From the NCBI GenBank assembly GCA_003439945.1, contig QVRM01002067.1, positions 124,001-188,000 on the forward strand: 64,000 nucleotides of DNA, written 5' to 3'. Position numbers and translations under genes: made by a program. The stretch comes from Dermanyssus gallinae (taxonomy: Eukaryota > Arthropoda > Arachnida > Mesostigmata > Dermanyssidae). Shown here piece by piece: positions 39,574-51,616 of this stretch. Every line of letters begins with the position of its first letter. The first letter of the stretch is position 1. Under the pieces are notes generated by a model, which saw only the letters and a program-made list of their open reading frames with translations, ran no database searches and was not told the DNA's origin.

Positions 39574-39791
39574 GTTTACACTATATTATGAGTAATAACT
39601 ATATATATATATATGTTGCTCTAAAAATGACTATGCCTTCAACCAGTCTAAATCTCAGTATCTAAAAATGAGCACAGCGTTGCCATGATGTGGGTGACAT
39701 TGAACATTTATTTAGCGCATGATCATATTGATAATATTTAAACCATTACGTGTCTTTACAGGGGGAACGTTCGGCCGGAGTTTGTGATCGC

Positions 39792-39820
39792 TATCTGTCT
39801 GTCTGTCTGTCTGTCTGGCT
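39792..39820. repeat. CTGT tetranucleotide array
   Basis: About six or seven CTGT units, followed by CTGGCTGGCT. Confidence 0.9.
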
Positions 39821-40356
39821 GGCTTCTGTCACTTCTTCTCTGTCTGTCTGTTTTGTCCGATCTGTTTAATACGCGCTGCTTCATCTATGGACTGCTTTAG
39901 GCAGTCGTCACATTGTCAAGTACGTTACGTCGTTCAGCATCGTGGTATCGTGGTCGTAGTAGCAGCACTAGTCGTTGTCGTCGTAACAGTGGGTGGTGGT
40001 TGTCGTGGTGGAGCGACTGTGAGTGTCTGTTGTACTTCGAGCAGCAAAGAGCTGCTCGATCAGCCGCTGGCCGAGACCTAGAGCTCACCACCTACGCGCC
40101 ACGGGGGGATCAATCGGTAATAGCGCCAGTCGGTGATGTCAGTCAATGGCTACCGACCAGGGGGGTGGTCGGCGTTGGCCCGAGCTCGTTGGCCTCGTCT
40201 CAACGCTGTGGTGAGGTCCACGTCACCATAACCAACTTGTTCTCCTGCCAGTACATTGTTAAAGCTAGACGGCTGACCGAACCGGTCTGTTTCTACTCTC
40301 TCTCTCTCTCAGTTATCTGTGTCGTGTTCGTCAGCTTCAGTGCGTACACAAACGTC

Positions 40357-40443
40357 TCTATCTATCTATCTATCTATCTAGCTTTCTCTTTATCTCCTAG
40401 CGAAGAACTCGACGCCATAATAATAATAATAATAATAATAATA
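40357..40443. repeat. CTAT and ATA short arrays
   Basis: About six CTAT units at 40357-40380 and eight ATA units at 40420-40443. They make the SIYLSIYL and poly-Ile parts of a 232-codon frame that is therefore not credited. Confidence 0.85.
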
Positions 40444-40611
40444 GTATCGCTAGAGCTATCAATCACCACGACTATGTCTTCAAGTCTAGTTTATTTTAGT
40501 TTCATGACAAATCATATGTCGCTGTTCTTAGCTAATTCTATAATAGTTCTTTATTTATATCACAGAAAGGAAAATAAAACCGTGCAGCCTGTTTGGCTCG
40601 TCTACCTATGA

Positions 40612-42700
40612 GGCGTTCCACCCGTGCACTACCAACTCTGTGCTATTTGCGTCCGCTAAAGTCACAGCGAATGAATCTCTCTGTATTGCTGTGAACCGTG
40701 TGCTGTGTTTGAATTGATGTTTTCTGCTGTAGTTGTAATACATACTGTTGCTTCTTTTTGACTCTGACTGGAATTATTTACGAATCACTATCAATGTGGT
40801 TGTTTGCCATGCTGTATTTGTATAGGGGCATTGCGTTTACTGATGTTGTTGTTTGTGGTAATGTTGTTGGTGTTGTGTTTGTTGTTGCTCTCGCCACACA
40901 TTGCTGTTGTGATCACTGTTAGCATTGCTTCTCTTAATTGTTTGCTATAGCCGTAAGTATTATGTTACTACTGCTGATGCTGTTAATGCCAGCTTACTGT
41001 TGTCGTTACTGCCGTCAGTAAGTGGTAACAGGCATGATATCGCGCCGAAAGTTACTGTATTTCTTGTTTATTTTAGTTGTTGTTGTTGCTGTGGGTATGT
41101 CGTTTGTTGACTTGCATGTACGCCAAAGCATGAGACCTCCAGAGGGCTAATGGCCTAGCCAATACAGCCCCTCTGCCGGCCGGTGTGACATTGTCGTCAA
41201 GGTAGAGGGGCACGCAGTGTAGCCAGATATGTTCGTTATGCGGTCTGCGTATGTCATAGTGACGAGAGAATGCACTTCGTTGATTTCGTGCCGAGCTTGG
41301 GTGACTCTATCGAGATTGGTATTCTAGGAACTTGGGATTGCGGAGGCTTTGCTACTATCATTCACACATTCACCGTTATCGTATCGTCGTCGTCGTCATC
41401 AATAAACATCATTCTTGTCAATATCATCAATATTTATAATAGTTGTATTAATAATATTATTATTACTCTAAGCATAATTATTATTTTCATAGCAGCAGCC
41501 GCCGCTATCGCTGCTGCTGCTGCCGCCTGGTTCTTCGCAATCAACGTCATCATTATCATATAAGATTGGACTCACATATTATATTGTCTTCATCGTCGTT
41601 TCAATCATTCGTATTTTTACTACTAGCGTTATTAATTAATCATTAATATTGTAATTATCGTCATCGTCATGATTGTTATCATCATCGCCGCCACGAATAT
41701 TACATAGTGATATTATGTTCATGATTATACATCGGCCGTAGGTAGTTAATCTCTCTCTCTCATCACTGTGCTGGCTCCTTGACTCTCCGAGAGTACAAAT
41801 GAGAGTCGAGCTAATTGTTCGAGTGTGTCAATATTCTCATTATCATTATTAACATCATCATTATTATCATCACCATCAGCACTATTATCCTGTACTACGA
41901 CAACGGCCAGCCGGTAGGAGAAAAATGAGACAAAGATCACTGACGAGGTCTTCATTCCCGGCCCGGTTCCGGCCACACTATTGGAGCGCGGCCGCAGGCG
42001 TGAAGGCCCGCTGTCGACAGACTTCAGACCAACTTCGTTCGATGCTTGACGCAAACATGCAACATACAACATTTAAAACGACTAAATATGACATAATTCA
42101 TTGTATTGTTGTTGTCATCGTTGTTGTTGTTTCCACACAGCGGCTGGCGCCGTTGCAGTGGGAGTGCAGTCGACCCGCCCGCCGCAATAAACGCTCGTTC
42201 CTCGCTAGCACTGTTCCGTCATCGTCTCGTCGTTGGAGTTGGTCACTCCGTCCGTCCGTCCGTCCATCTGACACTGCCTGTATATTCAGCCCCCGTCTAC
42301 GTGTATAATATGCATTTGCAGGAACCGTACTCATCTATATATACACATATTCGGTAAGAGATATCGTATGCATATATATATATATATATATATGTACATA
42401 AACACACATGGACATGTATATACATAGATCCATGTCTGAGTGCGATGATGTGTATGTGTGTGTGTGTGTGTGAGTGCACGTGTTCGTATGTGAGTGTCTG
42501 AATATAGACATTGCACTCGAGCCCGTAATTCGAACGACGGCAGCAGCAGCAGCAGCAACAACAACAACCACTTTGTCAGCAACTAACGCCCAACGTCTGG
42601 GCGTAAAAGGAGCTATGGAAAAGGAAATCGGATCAATCCTCAACGTCATCATCCGAATCGGCATTTAGAGTATGAACGGGTGCCGTTGACGGTGCACGTC
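40612..42700. other. No gene seen
   Basis: TTG-rich patches (40840-40890, 41060-41090), ATT/ATC-rich DNA (41390-41720), and a TA array at 42372-42393. No domain found. Confidence 0.4.
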
Positions 42701-42744
42701 AACGATATACAGAAAAAAAAAGAGCAAATGTTTCGACTGGCTGA

Positions 42745-42816
42745 GGCCGATTTGGGGGATTCGAACGAGACCCGGTTAAGCGGGCCTGCTGCTATACTGA
42801 TGCTACACCACTATAC
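42745..42816 (-). other. tRNA-like Pol III promoter element (pseudo-tRNA or SINE head)
   Basis: On the minus strand an A-box-like TGGTGTAGCAT (42800-42810) is followed by CGTTCGAATCC (42757-42767), one mismatch from the B-box consensus. The spacing of about 32 nt between boxes suits a tRNA. A possible anticodon arm, GCCCG-CTTAAC-CGGGT, lies between them, but the loop is short and the T stem does not pair. Nine T residues on the minus strand (42713-42721) lie about 23 nt beyond the end and could terminate Pol III. This is most likely a degenerate tRNA-derived repeat; a functional tRNA is unlikely. Confidence 0.45.
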
Positions 42817-42939
42817 AAACAACAGCTCAAATGGCTGGCTGGCTGACTGCTCGACGTTCGGGGCTATATTAGTATTTGGTTTGTGAAACACAATATTTGG
42901 GCTAGGAAAACCTGCGCGTAGGTGCTACAGCACGGCCTC

Positions 42940-43040
42940 CAGCAGCTGTTATTATTGTTGCTGTTATTGTTGTTGTTGCTACTGTTGTTGTTTTTGTTGT
43001 TGTTGTAGGTGTTATTGTTGCTATTAGGACTGCGCTGCTG
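42940..43040. repeat. TTG trinucleotide block
   Basis: TTG/TTA/CTG triplets on the plus strand. Confidence 0.85.
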
Positions 43041-43554
43041 GCGGCTCGGGACTAACTATAGAACAAACGACCGAACGAGAGAAAGAACGACACGAAGAAG
43101 AAGAAGACTAAAAAGGAAAAAGAGGAAAACGACACTATAAATACAGCACCTTGAGATTCAGTGAGTTCTCTCTCGATCTACGTTCGCGATTATTCCGTTT
43201 CCGGATTTGTTGCCCGATATACGTCACGTCTGTGTATCCATCTTACATGTTGTGTTCACTCGTGTCTGTGTGTGTTCACGTGTGAGCGACCTGTCATCAG
43301 AAACACCAAACCTGCTGTTGGTGGCGGACTATCGAAGTGTTCGCTGTCCTCCATCACACTCGTCGTCACTGTCTGTCTGTCGTTGTCGACGTCGGCGGTG
43401 TTGTAGCTATTTCTGCACATATGCACGCCTGATACGTTTGCGGACAATACAGATTCCGGAAGCAGTTCTTGACCATTGTCGTTGTGTTGTCACTGTCGCT
43501 TCGAACAACTCGAAACTAATGTGCGATCGAAGCATTGCCACTAGTTCTACGACA

Positions 43555-43585
<31 letters not shown>

Positions 43586-44394
43586 TTGAAATGCGTACAC
43601 TGTCAGTATTCACTTAGCCATGCTCAGATCGTCGTAGAGTTCTGGGTTGACTGGTTGGTGCGCGGTATAGAACGTGTGCTCACGTGCTATCTTGGAAGGT
43701 AACCGACCGATCAATGGCTTTGATTGAGTTAAGTCTGGTTCGATGTGCTAATAATTAATAACAGATCAACGGAGATGGAGAAAGAGGGAGACAAAGGACC
43801 AATGCTACTTTTTCAAAATGAATGTCAACTATTTCGAAGTGGAGGCATATTTGCACGATGTACAAAAAAATGTCGTCACTGTTGTTGCCGATGTTGCTAC
43901 TGCTTTAGCAATTATGATGATGAGACTACTGCTGCACGAAGGATTTGTCCAACAAGTCTTCAATCAACGACTTTTCAACATAAACTTGTACGTATAGGCC
44001 GGTAATGATGTCACGTGCATTAATAGCATAACCTGTCGTTGCTGGCTGCTTCAAATGTTTTAATCGGGGCTGTATAGGTTATGCTCGAATGAGTATTTAA
44101 ACTATAAATCAGTCAAGCAAGTCGTGTCAGTTCAAGGAGTACGAGTTGTGGTTGTTGTTGTTGTTGTTATTATTGTTGCGGCTGTTAGACTTGTTGTCGT
44201 AGTAGCAAAAGTTGTTGTTGTTGTTGTTGTTGTGTTAGCCGTAATAGGAATCATAGTAACAGTTAACGCTCTGTGCGCATTGATCAGAGAAGCTCTGTCA
44301 ATAGAGAGCAAGGGAAAACAGAAGTAAGACCGTGAGAGCGAGCGAGAGAGAGAGAGAATACACTGAAAGGGTCTCCTCTTTGTGTAGCTAGCTT

Positions 44395-44397
<3 letters not shown>
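43041..44397. other. No gene seen
   Basis: An AAT array at 43555-43584 and TTG/GTT block at 44145-44235; other frames are short and unrecognised. Confidence 0.4.
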
Positions 44398-44453
<56 letters not shown>

Positions 44454-44551
44454 ACGTGTATACGAGAATGGGACGTGTCAGAACCTTCAATGACCACACT
44501 AACACCTATTTTTGAATCTGTCTGTTACTATATATATATATATATATATAT
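44398..44551. repeat. Two TA arrays
   Basis: 44398-44451 (about 27 units) and 44530-44551. Confidence 0.95.
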
Positions 44552-44619
44552 TTGGATATGTATATGTGCCTAACTCGTGTCTGCTTATGTATGGTGGTTG
44601 TAATAGTTATGGCGCTGTG

Positions 44620-45630
44620 TATTAGGTGTGGTATTAGGTGATGAGCAGCATCAGCATCATCATCACTATCATGGAGTCTTGTTGTTGTTGATGTTGTTGT
44701 TGCTGCTATTGTTGTCGTTTGGTTGTGTCGATGTGCGACAGTCGGGAAGCGTCGGGGAACCTCTGCAGAGAGAGAGAGAGAGAGAGAGAAAGGAGGAAGA
44801 GAGGCCGAACGAAAACGGGAAAGGGAGTGGGAGAGAACGCGACCGGCGGAGGAAGCGAGATGAAAGCGAGAGGCTGCTTGGTGTTCCTGCCGTTTGGACG
44901 ACGCGACGCCCAGCCTAATAGCGGACGTTTAACCATCGACAGACACATCGGAGGGGCGGTCGCTCCGGGGGCCCACCATCAGCATCATGCTCATTGGTGT
45001 TGTCGTCATTGTCGCCGTTGTTGTTATTGCTGTTGTTGTTGTTATTACTATTGTTGCTATCGGCGACGACGGCAGCGCCGTCAACGGCAGCAACAACAAT
45101 AACAGCAGCAGCAGCAGCAGCTGAAGACAGCCCCGACCAATAACACCCGCCAGCCCGCCCAGCCGATGGACGACAACACCGACGGAGACGCTCGTTGCGG
45201 AGGCGCACGGCGATGTTCGCGGACGCCGCCACGAGCGGCGCTGAACTCAACTCAACTAAACACCGTCCTGCCAACCAAGAACAGTGAAGATGCGCAATTT
45301 CGGCTGCTTTGCTGCTGCTGCTGCTGACGCGACGGCGGCTGAAGCTGCTTCTGCCGTCGCCACTTCGGCTATTTGTTGTTGTTGTTGTTGTTGTTGCGCC
45401 TTTGTTGCTGTTGTTGTTGCTGCTGCTGCTATAGACGCGACAACAACAACAACAACACGAATAACACCGAGGCGGTCGTCGGCTTGAAAGGCTGACAGCC
45501 GTCGTCGAAGTCAAGTCATTGCCGCTGCTTCTGCTATTGCTGCTGCTGCCGCCTTTGACGTCGCCACGATAACCGCACAATGGTAGCCTTGATAATGGCT
45601 CTTTCCTGTCTGTGGAGCGAATTCGTCGTC
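44620..45630. repeat. Trinucleotide-rich, GC-richer block (TTG, GTC, CTG, CAA)
   Basis: A patchwork of TTG, CAA, CTG and GTC runs with a GA tract at 44765-44810. A 295-codon minus-strand frame (44915-45802) is built of Ser, Asn, Thr and Cys runs and is not credited as a gene. Confidence 0.7.
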
Positions 45631-45652
45631 GTTGTCGTCGTCTTCTTCTGTA

Positions 45653-45905
45653 TATCTGTCTGTCTGTCTGTCTGGCAGCCTGCTTGCCGGTAGATCGTTT
45701 TCGTCGTCTTCCGACAGAGGACAAACACACTGGCAGAATGACTGACAGGCATACAGACAGACAAACTGACAAATAGACTGACTGATAGATAGATAGATAC
45801 ACATAGGCAGACAGGCGGGCAGGCAGACAAACTTATACAGATCTATCATCTTCATAGATGGATACATAGATAGATAAATGCATGGATAGATAGATAGATA
45901 GGCAG
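45653..45905. repeat. GTCT and GATA tetranucleotide arrays in both orientations
   Basis: About five GTCT units from 45653, an inverted CAGACAGACA stretch near 45752, then GATA units at about 45785-45800 and 45864-45900. Confidence 0.85.
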
Positions 45906-45920
45906 ATAGGCAGAGGGAGA

Positions 45921-48058
45921 TCTGATACCAGACACAGGCGACACGTACTGGTTGGTCGTCGAATGCAGCACTAACAGTTACAACAACAACAACGGCAACA
46001 ACTACAGGAAAACAACAACACCAACATCGACAACGCCTTCCTCCATCACGCCGCCACGGACATAAACGCTATCATCACCCACCCGGACGATTTCGTTCAT
46101 GGCCACATAATGATGATGTCGATGACGACGACGATGAAGACTGGTGGTGCTGGTAGCGGTCAAAGAAACAATTGACCAAAACAAGCAATCCACGTCGCAA
46201 CCGGAACTGCCGGCTGCAAATCGTGCAGGTATAACAATGCAGGTGTGGGAGAAATGCTTGATTGCAATATCGTCATCTTCATCGTCGTCGTCGTCGTCGT
46301 CACCGCCGAAGTTACGTCGCCTAACGCGCGTAGTAGACGTAGTTAACGTACGTTGTTCTCACGTAATTCAGCAACGTCCTCACTCGCGGTTAATCAGTCT
46401 GTAATACAAGCTACTTCAGAAGTTCCGGCTGCTGCTGCTGTGCAACTGCTGATATTGTTGCTGGATGCAGATTCTGATTTTGCTCCTGTTGATTGTGCTG
46501 GACAACCGTAGTTGTTTTGGCTGTACCAGTGGGTGTGCAGGTGGACAACATGAAGGTTGGACGAGTAGGGGTGGAGGACAAATTAGAGGAACAAAATGGA
46601 GACGAAACACGAACGGGTTCAAGAAAATCGAACGCGAACGCAGCGATTGCTTGAGCGGGTGGGTCAGATCGAATGGCAGCATCAATTGTTGCAAAGCGCT
46701 GAAGCGGCTGGCAACGAGTTCTGATTCCGACGACAGTGGTTTGACGACCACGAAGACGACGCCGATTAACTGGGCGCACCGAGCGGGGTGACACACGAAG
46801 GTCCAAACAAAACATCCAGAAAGTCCACAAGAGGTAGGAGCTTAATACAACGCTTCGTAGATAACGGCGGGGATTGTCAACTGCAGCAGCAGCAGCAGTC
46901 GATTGGCGATGCTCCTATTTAGGAATTGTGGAGTTTTGCTGCTGCTGTATCTATCTGCCGTTCGTCTGTCTCCCTATGAGTATATGTATGTATAAGTGCA
47001 CATATGTATGTTTGTATTTATATGTGGATATATGTATATGTAAATGTGTGTGTGAATGTATGTCGTCTGTTCAAACAGCTGCACAGCGAGACTGTCGTGG
47101 CGAGGAAACGGGAAATCAAATGTCTATCTGCCAGCCGTCGCGCCCATGTAGAACGGCCGAAGCGTCGTTCGTTGCTTGTCGATAGAGTTGTTGTTGTCCT
47201 TTATGTTACTATGTTGTTGTCCTTTATGTTGCTGTGCTGTTGTTATTGCTCGTGTCGCCGTTGTTTGTTATTGCTGTTTTTGTCATCATCATCACCACCG
47301 CCAGCATTAACAAATAAATACCCGAATTCACCTCAGCCAACAAGAACAGCAGCCACAACGATAGACCGAAATCGATCAGAAATGAGAGCGGTAGCGGCGA
47401 CGGCGTCAACGGACGAATTTCCCTTTCAGGCCTAATGGACGCATTCGGAAGGATGGCAAAAAACATTCATTATACGCCTCGTATCGTTGGAACTAGAAGG
47501 GACGAAGCAGCTAACGAAGAAGATGTAACGCAAACAATGTTTGAGCAAAAGCGAGGGAGAGAGAGAAATGGAAAGAGGGGAAAGGGAGAAGAATAGGCTA
47601 AATCTGGGATCTCAGGATTCGCCGAGCACCACCAGCAGCAGCGAACTGTTTTCCAGTTTATGTTTTATTGTTAAATTTATTATCTGTCTGATAGTAGCCG
47701 CAACAGCAACAACGGCGGCAGCAGCAGCAAGAAGTCGTAGATAAACTAGCAAACGTAGTGGTTATCTATCTAATTCACTTCCTTCCTGTCGCGCGAACCG
47801 AGATCTTAGGAGGAGCATTTTCTTATTTTTCTTTTTCTTCTTATCATTGTTACGCCTCAGCCCATCATCGCCAGTGTACGAGTTTGTGCACACCGGAACA
47901 TATCGACCGACATTCGCCGACAACTCACTTGCTCGATTGATAACGCTATTGTGATACGTACTGTTTATGTATAACTTATTGAACCACCGGAATTCGACGC
48001 GTTTCGACGATAATAGCGAGTGTCGAGTGTGAGTACGTTCACAAAAAAGAATAGAGAG

Positions 48059-48060
<2 letters not shown>
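45921..48060. other. No gene seen
   Basis: CAA (45980-46020), GTC (46280-46303) and short TTG runs in unique sequence. Frames of 100 to 140 codons at 46411-46830 overlap on both strands and lack domains. Confidence 0.4.
47664..47681 (-). terminator. Candidate poly(A) signals downstream of ladybird
   Basis: Two AATAAA hexamers occur on the minus strand at 47664-47669 and 47676-47681, about 1.5 kb beyond the ladybird stop codon. I noticed no closer canonical hexamer between them and the stop codon. AATAAA is common in A/T-rich DNA, so the link to the gene is only a possibility. Confidence 0.25.

Positions 48061-48138
<78 letters not shown>
48061..48138. repeat. TAA trinucleotide array
   Basis: About 26 uninterrupted TAA units, the longest trinucleotide array in the window. 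Confidence 0.97.
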
Positions 48139-48139
<1 letters not shown>

Positions 48140-49178
48140 CGTATTAGTAGTAATACTCGCATTAATGTGATCTGCTTGCCATTTCACAGTCTATGTACAG
48201 AGCTTGGTTTTGGTCGTCCCACCCGTGCAGGGCAAGACGTGATCATTATCCATAATGATCGCTGGGGGTTGAACGATGGATGGGAATGGGGAAACATGAT
48301 GAGCTACGTTGTCGCGGTGACCGGCTTCTAGACTGCGGGGGCTGCCGCCTCTCGATGAGGTGTGTGTGTGTGGCTGTGTATGGCCGAATCGTTCGGCCTG
48401 GCAGAAGCACGCCACGCACGGCAGCATGCATGTTTTCCGCGAATGTGTGTTTTCCCCTATTACTGCATTTCTGCTGTTGCTACTAGTACTTCTACTACTA
48501 CGTTCATGCTCGTAGCCAATGCTGATTGACTGCTACTGACTGGTCGAGTGGCTACTGACTGTGTGCGGATAATCTTCTACTGATGACAACCACGGCGAGG
48601 GCAGTGATGACGATGATGAAGTCGGTAATGTTGATTCTGAAGTGAGGTGTTGATTCAGCTGCTGCTGCTGCTGAAGAAGATGATTATGATGATCAAGACA
48701 ATGGCAACGCCATAACGACGTGCCAAACAAGCGAGGGATGTCAACGAGGTTGTGGGATCAAGGGCATGACATAATGCTGATAGAATCGGTAGCTGATGGT
48801 CTTCATGGTGATGATGATGGTGGTGGTTGTAGTGGTAATGATTACGATGGCAACGGTGATGTATTGATAATCTTTTTGCTTGTGCTTGTCCTGGTCCTGG
48901 TAGATATTCTGGCAATGAATGGCCATGATCGACAAGTAGTGATCGACAGGGCACGGAGTCAAATCACAAATTGTTGTTGTTGTTGTTGTTGATCATGATT
49001 GCGATAATGGTGATGATGTTCTTGCTGCTTCTGGTCGTCGTTGTCGTTGTCGTAGTAGTAGTAGCAGTAGTAGTAATAGTAGTAATATTCATAGATGACA
49101 GTGATGATGATGATGATGATGGCAATGATGATGAAGAGATGAAGGGGGAGGGATAATAAACAGACTGCTGCAAACCGT
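48139..49178 (-). other. Ladybird 3' flank or 3' UTR, repeat-rich
   Basis: Immediately beyond the ladybird stop codon the DNA is made of short GAT, GTA and TTG runs (for example 48971-48991 and 49050-49090) with scattered unique sequence. No other gene is recognisable. Part of it is probably 3' UTR, but no transcript end can be fixed. Confidence 0.4.
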
Positions 49179-50011
49179 CTAGGGTCGGAGAGGAGACTGA
49201 CTACGTTCGTGTATTGACGGCGGTGAACTGACGGCTCTCTGATCCGCCTCGGCAACTGCTGCTGTCGCGGAGGCGACGGCCGCAGCGGCGGCGGCTGCCG
49301 CCGCTGCTTGGGCGGCCGCGGCCGCCCGTAGCGCCGTGGGCGGCGTGGGAGGCGGGGGCGGCACCGGCGCCGTCGCCGCTGCTGTGACAGCGGCGGGCAC
49401 CCCGAGGAGCGGGCCGGCCGACCCGTTGATCGCCATCAACGGGGAGCCGGCCGCTGCTGCCGCGGCTGCGGCTGCGGCCACAGCTGCGGCCGCCGCTGCC
49501 GAAGACGACGACGCCCGTCCGGGTCCAGCTCCACCGCCAGGACCGCCGCCACCGCCTCCAACTGCCGGATGTCCATGCTGATGCTGATGCTGTGCCGCTT
49601 GCGCCTGCGCCTGGGCCTGAGCCTGCGCCTGGGCTTGCGCCACTGCTGAGGCAACTGCCGCTGCCTGGTGGAGGGCCTCCTTGCTAAAGTTACAGCCCAT
49701 TTCCTGGATGTTCTCGAGGAGGCTCTTGTGCAGAGAGTGCATCTTCGCCGCGTCCATGTCCTTCTTCAGCTCCTCCATGTCCCTCTTCAGCTTGGCGCGT
49801 CGGTTCTGGAACCACGTGATCACCTGCGCGTTGGTCAGGCCGAGCGAGAGCGCGATCTCGTCGCGGTCTGCCGGCGACAGATACTTCTGGTAGAGGAAGC
49901 GCTTCTCGAGCTCGAAGATCTGGTGGTTGGTGAAGGCCGTCCGCGATTTTCGCTTCTTCTTCGGCTGTGACGACCGCCCGCTGTACATGCCATTCGCATC
50001 TCGTACACCTT
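49179..50011 (-). CDS. lb: Ladybird/Lbx-family homeobox transcription factor, 3' coding exon (partial gene)
   Basis: This is the last coding exon of a nuclear DNA-binding factor of the ladybird/Lbx class, part of the NK homeobox cluster, whose members specify muscle, heart and neural cell identities. The exon encodes about 276 residues and ends in TGA at 49179-49181. Seen: a lead-in [16 protein letters not shown], then a full 60-residue homeodomain at 49776-49955 beginning [20 protein letters not shown]. Its recognition helix contains [11 protein letters not shown], giving Gln50, Asn51 and Thr47, the last diagnostic of Lbx/Tlx types. A conserved tail follows ([20 protein letters not shown], then ENIQEMG). 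The C-terminus is low complexity: about seven Gln-Ala repeats, HQHQH, a Gly run, two long Ala runs and VPPPPPTPP. The 5' end is set by an acceptor AG at 50012-50013, so the first codon is split after one base (G|AA). The frame stays open further upstream, but that part translates into Thr and Cys repeats and is intron. The N-terminal exon was not found. Whether this is the orthologue of fly lbe, lbl or a single ancestral lb cannot be told. Confidence 0.97.
49190..49990. other. CpG- and GC-rich island over the ladybird exon
   Basis: The segment is visibly richer in G, C and CpG than flanking DNA, which is dominated by GAT, TTG and TA repeats. Much of the richness comes from Ala (GCN), Gly and Pro codon runs in the C-terminal tail and from third-position G/C in the homeodomain. 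It may simply reflect coding bias rather than a promoter island. Confidence 0.6.
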
Positions 50012-50013
50012 CT
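50012..50013 (-). other. Splice acceptor of the ladybird homeodomain exon
   Basis: On the minus strand the sequence reads GGTTTGCAG|AAGGTGTACGAG. A T/G-rich stretch (TTGTTGTTGTTGTCCTTG) lies shortly upstream. The codon is interrupted after its first base, so with a G-ending upstream exon the junction codon would be GAA (Glu). This is the site, just N-terminal of the homeodomain lead-in, where I recall vertebrate Lbx genes having their single intron. The AG and its position are seen directly; the conservation is from memory. Confidence 0.85.
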
Positions 50014-51616
50014 GCAAACCATCGTTCATACGCAACACAAGGACAACAACAACAACAACAAAATAAGGCCATTGTTAGCGCTGCGCAGGAGTTACGATTA
50101 TGATTATGCGATAATGATGAAAAGTATGAAAAATCTTCTCTGTTGTCGTCACAATTTCTAGTAGTTTTAGTAGTAGTAGTAGTAGTGGTAGTAGAAGAAA
50201 TAGCAGTAATTGGCATCGTACGGGTCGTTCTGATCTCCTAGTGGTAACCGTAGTGAACTTCAGTAGATCTAGCAACAGAATGAACAAGGAACCTGTACGC
50301 GGGTGAGTCGGCACCATGAGTGACAGGAGCGACAACCCATAATGGAAAAGGAAAGCCGTTTATTGTCTCCTCGGTTGATTGGTCGCCTCTTTGTCAATAT
50401 CGCTCTCCATCTCGTTCTCTCTATCTCGAGCGTCAACAGAGATTTGATAAAGCTGCCGCCACTTGTTTGGGTTGCTTTCCTACACTTCGATCTTTGTTGT
50501 CGCCCGTTCTTCTTCCTATTTCTAGCTATGTCTAAACCTCGATGTCAACGCCGCTACCCGGCATCCAGCCACCACCACCAGCACCTCCTCCTCCACCACC
50601 ACCGAACATGGATGGCCCCGTTAGACGAAGAATGCCGACGATTTTGTTTCAGACGACTAGGCATAACCACGATGACCAACCAGCCGAGCTCAGCCAAGCT
50701 CCTCGAGAGGAGGTTCTCGAGAGCTGGCCGCCTCCGCCGTTCACGATGGTGCGATGTTGTCGATTGTCGAAGACTCTAACGTCGGCTCGGTTGGCTCGCT
50801 CCGCTCGCTCGCGTCGAGGTAACAGCGGTGCTATTAGTCACATTATGGAGGGCCATGCGCGTGAAAGAACTGAGCGATCGACCGACAGACAGACCGGTCG
50901 GCCAGCCGAAGGAAGAAGAACAGATACACACAGAGACAGAAAGGAACAAGACAGCATGGAAAGAAACGGAGGGAGAGGAAACACAGAGATCAAGCGACAG
51001 AGGCACAAAGCGATTTGACAAGCGTGCACCCGCAGCAGCAGCAGCAGCAGCAACAACGGCGTCGTCGTCGTTGTGGCCGTCAAGATGGTAGCGGTAGCGG
51101 GCCGCCATATCCACAGGCGTCCAAAGAGGAAGAGAACAAGGTGCCCTTTTCTCGGTTCCTCTCTTCATCAACAGAGGGCCAACCTATCTTGGTTGCGCTC
51201 TCGGCGGCTTCGTCACCGTCACACACAGAGGGCGTCAGGTAGCGGGGAGGAGATCGTCTCTCACTCTCTGGCTCTCACTCGTCCTCTTAGTTTCTCTAAT
51301 CTCTCTCTCTCTCGTTTTTGCTCCCTCTGGCTTTCTGGAGAAGAAAATACTGCTGCTGGTTCTGCTCCTGCTGCTGCAGCGGCTGCTACTGCTTATAGCT
51401 ACTACGACGACGCTCACTGTTTTCGTTCCTGTACGGGTGTTAATACAACATTTGTACTGCGAATCATGTCGTGTCATGACGCCACACCGTAATCGGGCGA
51501 AAAACGATACGCATATCTGCTTCCACATGTGCTTCTTATTTGGCCTCTCGTCGTTTCTTCACGCGGCCTGTTATTGTCATCGTCCATCCTTCCGTCCACG
51601 GCTGAATGGAGAACTT

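Noticed and set aside
39913..40611. 232-codon plus-strand open frame
   Set aside because: Half of it comes from CT, CTAT and ATA repeats; the rest has no recognisable domain or splice context.
44915..45802. 295-codon minus-strand open frame
   Set aside because: Composed of Ser, Asn, Thr, Arg and Cys runs generated by trinucleotide and GTCT repeats; no domain.
50014..50216. In-frame extension of the ladybird frame upstream of the homeodomain exon
   Set aside because: It encodes Thr and Cys repeats from trinucleotide DNA, has no family similarity, and a splice acceptor at 50012-50013 explains the start of homology.
50542..51018. Pro-rich 158-codon plus-strand frame
   Set aside because: The CACCAC repeat makes the Pro run; downstream is Arg/Glu/Thr-rich GA repeat; no domain.
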